NCBI GenBank assembly: GCA_012837465.1
Contig: DURG01000093.1
Location: 1-5,132, forward strand
Direction of reading: 5' to 3'
Source: Propionibacterium sp.
Lineage (GTDB): Bacteria; Actinomycetota; Actinomycetes; Propionibacteriales; Propionibacteriaceae
Length of the DNA stretch: 5,132 nucleotides
In this document: positions 1 to 4,042 of the stretch, one piece after another
Numbering within the stretch: the first letter of the stretch is position 1
Layout of the letters: every line of letters begins with the position of its first letter
Position numbers and translations under genes: made by a program
The notes under the pieces: model-generated
Told to the model about the DNA's origin: nothing
The model's database searches: none
Seen by the model: only the letters and a program-made list of their open reading frames with translations

Positions 1-591
1 CCGATGGAGGTCCACAAGGTGGGTGACCGCAAGTCCCGCGAGGCCCGCGTGCACGAACTCCTCGAGGCCGTGCAACTGCCGCGTTCGGCCTTCAACCGCT
101 ATCCGCACGAACTCTCCGGTGGCCAGCGCCAGCGCGTCTCGATTGCCCGCGCGCTCTCCCTGAGCCCGGACCTGCTGATCGCGGACGAGCCCACCTCGGC
201 GCTCGACGTGTCGGTGCAGGCCCAGGTGCTCGAGATGTTCACCACACTCCAGAAGGAGTTCGGCTTCGCCTGCCTCTTCATCTCGCACGACCTCGCCGTC
301 ATCGACTCCCTCGCTCACCGCGTCGTCGTCATGCAGTACGGCAAGATCGTCGAGGCGGGCAGCCGCGAGGACGTGCTGCTGAACCCGCAGGAGGAGTACA
401 CCAAGCGGCTCCTGGCTGCGGCACCCGTGCCCAACCCGATCGAACAGCGCGAGCGCCGCGAGGCGCGCCACGCCCTGTTGGCGTCGTTGGGTGACGAGGT
501 CGTCGAGTTGGACACCCGCGAACTGGACCACGAATCGTCCTCCCACCGGTTCGGGAGGCACCGCACCAAGATGGACGGCCAGACCTCCTGA
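1..591 (+). CDS. Peptide-type ABC transporter ATP-binding protein (5' truncated by window edge)
   Basis: This is the C-terminal part of a cytoplasmic ATPase that powers an ABC importer, most likely of the oligopeptide/dipeptide/nickel (Opp/Dpp) family. Visible in order: ABC signature LSGGQ (nt 112-126), Walker B LLIADEP (172-192), D-loop SALD, H-switch SHDLAVI (from 283), and then the Opp/Dpp C-terminal pattern NPQEEYTKRLLAAAPVPNP. The Walker A and Q-loop must lie to the left, since the reading frame is open to base 1; the ATG at position 4 is internal, not the start. After the usual AAPVP ending there is a charged tail of about 45 residues rich in Arg, Glu and His. Many actinobacteria carry fused two-ATPase proteins of this family with such an ending, so this could be the second half of a DppD-DppF fusion; that is inference. 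The substrate cannot be told from this fragment. The family call is firm. Confidence 0.93.
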   Translation, partial: PMEVHKVGDRKSREARVHELLEAVQLPRSAFNRYPHELSGGQRQRVSIARALSLSPDLLIADEPTSALDVSVQAQVLEMFTTLQKEFGFACLFISHDLAVIDSLAHRVVVMQYGKIVEAGSREDVLLNPQEEYTKRLLAAAPVPNPIEQRERREARHALLASLGDEVVELDTRELDHESSSHRFGRHRTKMDGQTS

Positions 592-623
592 CCGACACCC
601 GCCTGACCGCGCTCGACGCGGCG

Positions 624-1712
624 ATGACCGAAGCGGCTCCCTCGTCGCTCAAGGCGGGGGAGCGCCTTCGTGCTCGCTTCCCGGCCGACGACGTGGCGTG
701 GGCACTCACGCAGGTCACGCTGCGCCGGAAGGGCGCTGCGAAGTTCGCCCGCGCCGACGAGATGCTCTTCACGCCGGACGGGTTGGAGCAGGCCTCGCGG
801 GAGGAGGTCGCCCGGTGGCGCGCGCAGCGCTTCGCCGAGGCCGGCGTGCAGGAGGTCTGGGATCTCGGCTGCGGGATCGGCGCCGACGCGATGGCGTTCG
901 CGGACGCCGGGCTGTACGTCGTCGCGGTGGAACTCGACCCCGAGACCGCGGCCGTGGCCAAGCACAACCTCAGCCTCGTTGGCGGAGGCGAGGTGATCGT
1001 CGGCCGCGCGGAGGACGCGCGCCCACCGGCTGGCGCCGCCGTGTTCCTGGATCCCGCCCGCCGCACCGCAAGGGGCCGGACGTGGCGCGTGCAGGACTTC
1101 ACGCCGCCCTGGGATGTCGTGCTGGGCCACCTGGCGGGGGAGCGCTACGCCTGCGTCAAGCTGGGCCCGGGCGTGCCGAAGGAACTCATCCCCGGCGGCG
1201 TGCAGGCCTGCTTCGTGAGCCACCGCGGCGACGTCGTCGAGGCCTCCCTGTGGAACCGGCTCCCCGAGGGGCCGAGGGCTTTGGTGCTGCCGGGGGACGA
1301 GCTCGGCCCAGACCAACGCCGGGACCTCGACGTGCGCCCCGTCGGCCGCTTCGTGCACGAACCCGACGGCGCGGTCATCCGGGCGGGTCTGCTCGACGCC
1401 ATCAAGCCCGGGCGCGATCTCTGGCTGCTGGATCCGCACATCGCCTACCTCTCCTCCGACGAGCCGCTCAACAGCCCCTTCGCCACGACCTTCGAGGTGC
1501 TGGAGGAGCTGCCCTACGACGCCAAGCGGGTGCGCGCCTGGGTGCGTGAGCACGCCGTCGGCACCTTGGAGATCAAGAAGCGCGGGATCGACGTGGACCC
1601 GGCCGCCCTGCGCAGGCAGCTCAAGCCCAAGGGCCCCAACGCCGCCACGCTCATCCTCGCCCGCACCGTCGACGGCACCCGCGCCCTCGTGTGCCGCCGC
1701 CTTGCTGACTGA
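624..1712 (+). CDS. Class I SAM-dependent methyltransferase with THUMP-like C-terminal domain
   Basis: Predicted cytoplasmic methyltransferase of 362 residues. The N-terminal helical part (about 1-75) contains KFARADEMLFTPDGLEQA. A Rossmann core follows with SAM-binding motif I DLGCGIGAD (80-88), the acidic end of strand 2 VELD (102-105), a DPARR motif (143-147) at the usual catalytic-loop position, and VKLGPG (178-183). The last 70 residues or so (GTLEIKKRG, LKPKGPNAATLILAR) match the THUMP-like domain of an actinobacterial family. True THUMP domains bind RNA, so an RNA substrate is plausible, but this family has no established target that I know. It begins 32 nt after the ABC ATPase stop and is probably cotranscribed. 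The ATG at 624 lacks a clear Shine-Dalgarno. The frame stays open upstream with CTG codons at 603 and 588 but no in-frame ATG, GTG or TTG nearby, so the true N-terminus is uncertain. Confidence 0.88.
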   Translation: MTEAAPSSLKAGERLRARFPADDVAWALTQVTLRRKGAAKFARADEMLFTPDGLEQASREEVARWRAQRFAEAGVQEVWDLGCGIGADAMAFADAGLYVVAVELDPETAAVAKHNLSLVGGGEVIVGRAEDARPPAGAAVFLDPARRTARGRTWRVQDFTPPWDVVLGHLAGERYACVKLGPGVPKELIPGGVQACFVSHRGDVVEASLWNRLPEGPRALVLPGDELGPDQRRDLDVRPVGRFVHEPDGAVIRAGLLDAIKPGRDLWLLDPHIAYLSSDEPLNSPFATTFEVLEELPYDAKRVRAWVREHAVGTLEIKKRGIDVDPAALRRQLKPKGPNAATLILARTVDGTRALVCRRLAD

Positions 1713-1714
1713 GC

Positions 1715-1768
1715 GCTGGTTGAGCCGACTGCCTCCGAGCTTGCGAGGAGCGCAGTCGTGTCGAAACC
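1715..1768. repeat. Extragenic palindromic repeat between methyltransferase and NUDIX genes
   Basis: The element has outer ends GGTT (1718-1721) and AACC (1765-1768). Inside are complementary arms CGACTGC (1726-1732) and GCAGTCG (1752-1758), extended by CTCC (1733-1736) against GGAG (1747-1750) with one bulged C and a 10-nt loop. On the minus strand it reads GGTTTCGACACG ... CGGCTCAACC. From memory, this outer pattern is a widespread intergenic repeat in several high-GC actinobacterial genomes, usually with a variable middle. There is only one copy here, so repetition cannot be shown from the window. In the transcript the hairpin could terminate or stabilise the upstream mRNA; no U-run follows it, so it is not a classical intrinsic terminator. 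Confidence 0.65.
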
Positions 1769-1783
1769 CGGCGGGGTGGGAAG

Positions 1784-1795
1784 TAGCCTGACTCC
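1784..1795 (+). promoter_or_regulatory. Putative -10 element of a leaderless promoter for the NUDIX gene
   Basis: TAGCCT at 1784-1789 fits the actinobacterial TAnnnT -10 consensus and ends 6 nt before the ATG at 1796. A start point 7 nt downstream of the -10 would coincide with the A of the ATG, giving a leaderless mRNA, which is common in Actinobacteria. There is no convincing -35: the expected region falls in the end of the palindromic repeat (around 1759-1766). The competing Shine-Dalgarno candidate GGGAAG (1778-1783) sits 12 nt from the ATG, which is long. Inferred from sequence only. Confidence 0.45.
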
Positions 1796-2272
1796 ATGTC
1801 TTTCTCGCCGGAACTGACCACGCTCGGTTACGTCACCACCCCCGACCGCAGCCGGGTCCTGCTGTGCCATCGGGTGGCGCGCTCGCACGACGAGCAACTG
1901 GGCAAGTACAACGGGCTGGGCGGCAAGGTGGAGCGCGGCGAGGACGTCGCCGAGGCGATGCGCCGGGAGCTGCGCGAGGAGGCCAACATCGAGGCCACCG
2001 AGATGCAACTGCGCGGTACCGTTTCCTGGCCGGGGTTCAACGGTCGCGACGTGTTCGGCTTCGTCTTCCTCATCACCGGCTTCACCGGAGAGGTCCCCGA
2101 GCGCAACGACGAGGGGACGCTGGCCTGGCACGACGTCGCCACCATGATGGAGCTGCCGATGTGGGACGGGGATCGCCACTTCCTCCCGCTGGTCTTCGAT
2201 GGCGGCCCGCAGTTCCACGGCGTGATTCCCTACGACGGGGGCCACAGCGTCGGCTGGCAGGTCTCGCGCTGA
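1796..2272 (+). CDS. NUDIX hydrolase, MutT/MTH1-like (8-oxo-dGTP diphosphatase type)
   Basis: A 158-residue cytoplasmic pyrophosphohydrolase, the normal length for a single-domain NUDIX enzyme. The NUDIX box is G43-x5-E49-x7-R57-E58-L-R-E61-E62-A-N64-I65. It has every metal-binding glutamate; the only departure from the consensus GX5EX7REUXEEXGU is Asn64 where Gly is usual. The entry NGLGGKVERGE and the C-terminal MWDGDRHFLPLVFDG and HGVIPYDGG resemble MutX/MTH1-like proteins that hydrolyse oxidised purine nucleoside triphosphates to monophosphates and so prevent mutations. The substrate is inferred from this resemblance, because NUDIX enzymes vary widely. The gene stands after the palindromic repeat, probably has its own promoter, and ends 12 nt from the stop of the convergent MFS gene. 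The ATG at 1796 puts the first beta strand (LTTLGYVTT) near the N-terminus, as expected. Confidence 0.9.
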   Translation: MSFSPELTTLGYVTTPDRSRVLLCHRVARSHDEQLGKYNGLGGKVERGEDVAEAMRRELREEANIEATEMQLRGTVSWPGFNGRDVFGFVFLITGFTGEVPERNDEGTLAWHDVATMMELPMWDGDRHFLPLVFDGGPQFHGVIPYDGGHSVGWQVSR

Positions 2273-2288
2273 CCGTCGGCTGAGTCAG
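2269..2288. other. Short inverted repeat spanning the two convergent stop codons
   Basis: CTGAC (2269-2273) and GTCAG (2284-2288) are complementary arms around a 10-nt loop. They overlap the NUDIX stop (2270-2272) and the MFS stop (2287-2285 on the minus strand). The 5-bp stem is weak and has no U-run in either direction, so a role as bidirectional terminator is only a possibility; the arms may also be a by-product of two opposed stop codons. I see no better terminator in the 12-nt gap. Confidence 0.2.
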
Positions 2289-3499
2289 TTGGACTTGCGT
2301 CCCTCCAGCACGGAGGCCAGGAGCGCCACCGCGAGGCCGGCGGCCGGCACGATGAGCAGGCCCATGCGCAGCGACACGTTGTCGGCGATGGTGCCGACGA
2401 TGGGTGGGGACACGAGGAATCCCACCCGCAGGAGCCACGAGACGATGGTGAGGCCGGTGCCTGCCTTGAGCCCGCGGATATTGTCTGCGGCGTGCATGGC
2501 GGCCGGCACCAGGGTGGCGCACCCGAGGCCCGCCGCCGCGAAGCCCGCCACTGTGCCGGGGATCGTGGGGAACGCGAGCGCAAGGCCCATGCCGGCGGCG
2601 ATCAGCAGGCCGCCGGTGCGGGCGACGGTGCGCTCGCCCCAGCGGTTGACGAACCAGTCACCCAGGATGCGGCCGACGAACTGGGCCCCCACCAACGCCA
2701 CGAAGCCGAAGGCCGCCAGCGCCGCGGGCGCGCCGAGCGTCTGCAGGTAGAGGGAGGCCCAGGAGGTGCCGAGATCCTCCACCACGCTGCCCCCGATGCA
2801 GATGAGGGACAGCGCGGCCAGCACCGCGACGATGCGCCAGTTGACGCCGCGCCGGGTCTCCTCGGCCACGTCGCCGGGGCTGGCGATGGCCTGCTCGTCG
2901 CCGTCGCGGCCCGGCAGCGCGTGGCGTTGCGCGAGGAAGGCCACGACGGTGAACAGCGCCGCGGAGATGGCCAGGTGGATGCCCAGGGGCAGGTCGAGCG
3001 CGATGGCGGCGGCGGCCATCAGCCCGCCGGCCACGGCGCCCATGGACCAGAACGCGTGGAACGAGTTGATGATCGACTTGCCGTAGCGGCGTTGCACCCG
3101 CAAGCCGTGGGCGTTCTGGGCCACGTCGATGATCGCGTCGGCGGCCCCGACGGTGAACAGCGCCAACGCGAACAGGGCCAGCGCGGGGGAGAGGCCTGCG
3201 CCGAGGATGAAGAGGCTGGCCAGCATGGTGCCGTACGTCGCCACGCGGGCCGAGCCGTAGCGTCGGATGAACCAGCCCGCGCCCAGCCCGGCGACGATCG
3301 CGCCCACCGGCATGGCAGCGATGGCGAACCCGTAGACCGCATTGCTGAGGCCGAGCGCGGCCTTGATCTCCGGGTAGCGGGGCACCAGGTTGGCCACGAT
3401 GGCCCCGTTGGTGAAGAACATCGCGTTGACGGCGAGGCGCGCATTGCGGACCTCGCGCGGCGGGGTGGGGCCAGACGACATGGGGATGATCGTACGCAT
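2285..3499 (-). CDS. MFS transporter, YbjJ/FucP-like
   Basis: A 404-residue integral membrane protein with the hydrophobicity of a 12-helix major facilitator. First-half helices are visible at about 24-45, 52-77, 88-105, 106-125, 150-170 and 172-190. A hydrophilic central loop follows (191-220, GRDGDEQAIASPGDVAEETRR), then a second set of helices to about 395. Motif A-like loops occur in both halves: GAGWFIRRYGSARV (73-86) and GRILGDWFVNRWGERTV (276-292). IIDVAQNAHGLRVQRRYGKS (123-142) and the following INSFHAFWSMG match the YbjJ-type group, whose substrates are largely unknown; a sugar or drug/metabolite efflux role cannot be decided. The start at 3499 has GAGGAA (3508-3503) just upstream. 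The frame can be extended to an ATG at 3625, but that would place the N-terminus across both CIRCE sites and the groES promoter, so I reject it. An ATG at 3481 is possible but has no Shine-Dalgarno. Confidence 0.9.
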   Translation of the reverse strand: MRTIIPMSSGPTPPREVRNARLAVNAMFFTNGAIVANLVPRYPEIKAALGLSNAVYGFAIAAMPVGAIVAGLGAGWFIRRYGSARVATYGTMLASLFILGAGLSPALALFALALFTVGAADAIIDVAQNAHGLRVQRRYGKSIINSFHAFWSMGAVAGGLMAAAAIALDLPLGIHLAISAALFTVVAFLAQRHALPGRDGDEQAIASPGDVAEETRRGVNWRIVAVLAALSLICIGGSVVEDLGTSWASLYLQTLGAPAALAAFGFVALVGAQFVGRILGDWFVNRWGERTVARTGGLLIAAGMGLALAFPTIPGTVAGFAAAGLGCATLVPAAMHAADNIRGLKAGTGLTIVSWLLRVGFLVSPPIVGTIADNVSLRMGLLIVPAAGLAVALLASVLEGRKSN

Positions 3500-3502
3500 G
3501 GG

Positions 3503-3508
3503 TTCCTC
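3503..3508 (-). promoter_or_regulatory. Ribosome binding site of the MFS gene
   Basis: On the minus strand GAGGAA precedes ATG(3499) by 3 nt, leaving 5 nt between the core GAGG and the start codon. It is the only Shine-Dalgarno-like sequence near the candidate starts at 3625, 3499 and 3481, so it decides the start at 3499. Confidence 0.6.
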
Positions 3509-3532
3509 GAGAACTCCACCGAGGCCCTCGCA

Positions 3533-3555
3533 CCGGCCCGCATGGGCGTGGCCGG
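3533..3555. other. CCGGCC/GGCCGG inverted repeat in the MFS leader
   Basis: CCGGCC (3533-3538) and GGCCGG (3550-3555) form a perfect 6-bp inverted repeat with an 11-nt loop. It lies 34 nt upstream of the MFS start codon, in what would be the MFS 5' leader if transcription starts near the CIRCE region. It could be a leader hairpin or an operator, but in DNA this GC-rich a 6-bp match can arise by chance. Confidence 0.2.
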
Positions 3556-3565
3556 GCGGGAACCT

Positions 3566-3592
3566 TTGGCACTCGGCTTGATTGAGTGCTAA
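3566..3592. promoter_or_regulatory. CIRCE-1 operator (HrcA binding site)
   Basis: The arms are TTGGCACTC (3566-3574) and GAGTGCTAA (3584-3592) with exactly 9 nt between. Against the canonical TTAGCACTC-N9-GAGTGCTAA there is one mismatch, at position 3 of the left arm; the right arm is perfect. CIRCE is bound by the repressor HrcA, which GroEL keeps active and which falls off on heat shock. The spacer contains the proposed -35 hexamer of the groES promoter, so bound HrcA should block RNA polymerase directly. The site begins 67 nt upstream of the divergent MFS start. Confidence 0.95.
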
Positions 3593-3606
3593 AGCCGCGA
3601 TAGCTT
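3578..3606 (+). promoter_or_regulatory. groES-groEL promoter (-35 TTGATT, -10 TAGCTT)
   Basis: TTGATT (3578-3583) and TAGCTT (3601-3606) are separated by an optimal 17 nt. They match TTGACA at four of six bases, and both TAnnnT and TATAAT at the key positions TA...T. The predicted start point is near 3613, giving a leader of about 118 nt. The -35 lies inside the CIRCE-1 spacer, and the start point falls in the left arm of CIRCE-2. This is the expected layout for a housekeeping-sigma promoter repressed by HrcA. Confidence 0.75.
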
Positions 3607-3611
3607 TGGTT

Positions 3612-3638
3612 CTGGCACTCGACACCGTCGGGTGCTAA
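3612..3638. promoter_or_regulatory. CIRCE-2 operator (degenerate second HrcA site)
   Basis: The arms are CTGGCACTC (3612-3620) and GGGTGCTAA (3630-3638) with a 9-nt spacer. There are three departures from the consensus: left arm positions 1 and 3, right arm position 2. It lies 46 bp downstream of CIRCE-1, covers the predicted transcription start, and would form the very 5' end of the mRNA. There it could fold into a hairpin in which two of the departures become G-U pairs. Tandem CIRCE sites before groES are known in other actinobacteria. Confidence 0.88.
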
Positions 3639-3648
3639 CGCCTAGGCG
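3639..3648. other. 10-bp perfect palindrome abutting CIRCE-2
   Basis: CGCCTAGGCG (3639-3648) is self-complementary and begins directly after the last base of CIRCE-2. Its 3-bp stem with a CTAG loop would be a poor RNA hairpin, so if it matters it is more likely a DNA site for a dimeric protein. I know of no regulator assigned to it, and chance is a fair alternative. Confidence 0.25.
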
Positions 3649-3690
3649 GCACCCGCGACGACGCCCAGGTCCAACAGAACAGACATTCAG

Positions 3691-3707
3691 CCGGCCGGTC
3701 CGGCCGG
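3691..3707 (+). promoter_or_regulatory. GC-only hairpin in the groES 5' leader
   Basis: Two copies of the palindrome CCGGCCGG (3691-3698 and 3700-3707) flank a single T. In RNA they would form a 7-bp all-GC stem (3691-3697 with 3701-3707) and a 3-nt loop, with a possible outer ATT/AAT pairing (3685-3687 with 3708-3710). The hairpin ends 7 nt before the AAAGGAAGG Shine-Dalgarno, so it leaves the ribosome site free and could protect the mRNA or set spacing. It is too stable to melt as a simple heat-sensing structure. The function is inferred. Confidence 0.5.
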
Positions 3708-3714
3708 AATCACA

Positions 3715-3722
3715 AAGGAAGG
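3715..3722 (+). promoter_or_regulatory. Strong ribosome binding site of groES
   Basis: AAGGAAGG at 3715-3722 stands 8 nt before the GTG at 3731. It abuts or overlaps the other in-frame GTG (3722), which is therefore excluded. This fixes the start and explains efficient translation from a non-ATG codon. Confidence 0.8.
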
Positions 3723-3730
3723 TGTTTGAC

Positions 3731-4027
3731 GTGGCAACCACGATCAAGCCGCTCGAGGACCGCATCCTCATCGAGCCCCTCGAGGCCACCCAGCAGACCC
3801 AGTCGGGCCTCTACATCCCCGACACCGCCAAGGAAAAGCCCCAGGAGGGCAAGGTCATCGCCACCGGCCCCGGCCGCATCGATGACAAGGGCAACCGCGT
3901 CCCGCTCGACGTCGCCGAGGGCGACGTCGTCATCTTCTCCAAGTACGGCGGCACCGAGGTCAAGTACGACGGGAACGAGTACCTGCTGCTCAACGCCCGC
4001 GACATCCTCGCCGTCGTCACCAAGTAA
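3731..4027 (+). CDS. groES: Co-chaperonin GroES (Cpn10)
   Basis: The 98-residue protein is full length for bacterial GroES. It forms the seven-membered lid that closes the GroEL chamber during ATP-driven folding of proteins in the cytoplasm. The N-terminus ATTIKPLEDRILIEPLEA is typical. The mobile loop that binds GroEL is about residues 17-34, with hydrophobic tripeptide LYI (27-29) in SGLYIPDTAKEKPQEG. The core GKVIATGPG, GDVVIFSKYGGTEVKYDG and the ending LLLNARDILAVV are all conserved. The start is GTG, set by the strong Shine-Dalgarno; the reading frame continues upstream to 3632, but that stretch is the operator and leader. It is the first gene of the chaperonin operon, preceded by two CIRCE sites, and groEL follows 15 nt after its stop. 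The identification is secure. Confidence 0.98.
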   Translation: MATTIKPLEDRILIEPLEATQQTQSGLYIPDTAKEKPQEGKVIATGPGRIDDKGNRVPLDVAEGDVVIFSKYGGTEVKYDGNEYLLLNARDILAVVTK

Positions 4028-4042
4028 GGGCTGATTTCACCC

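Noticed and set aside
491..1549. 352-codon plus-strand frame overlapping the methyltransferase
   Set aside because: It is an Arg/Gly/Pro-rich shadow frame, while the methyltransferase frame carries clear SAM motifs.
315..1553. 412-codon open frame on the minus strand, antisense to the ABC ATPase and methyltransferase genes
   Set aside because: Its translation is low-complexity, rich in Arg, Gly, Ala, His and Pro, with no recognisable domain. It lies opposite two well-supported genes, so it is a by-product of high G+C content.
2492..3592. 366-codon plus-strand frame opposite the MFS gene
   Set aside because: Its composition (Gly, His, Arg, Asp, Glu) is that of antisense to a membrane protein in GC-rich DNA, with no domain. 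It would also run into CIRCE-1.
3559..3611. SigH-type stress promoter (GGAAC at 3559-3563 with GGTT at 3608-3611)
   Set aside because: The spacing of about 44 nt is far beyond the 16-20 nt needed, and a better housekeeping-type promoter is present.
3500..3625. 42-residue N-terminal extension of the MFS protein from ATG(3625)
   Set aside because: It would translate through both CIRCE sites and the groES promoter, is not membrane-like, and the start at 3499 has its own Shine-Dalgarno.
3560..3640. HspR/HAIR operator near groES
   Set aside because: No CTTGAGT-N7-ACTCAAG-like pair is present; the inverted repeats here are CIRCE.
3632..3730. 33-residue N-terminal extension of GroES
   Set aside because: It covers CIRCE-2 and the leader hairpin, and no GroES has such an extension; the Shine-Dalgarno at 3715-3722 points to GTG(3731).
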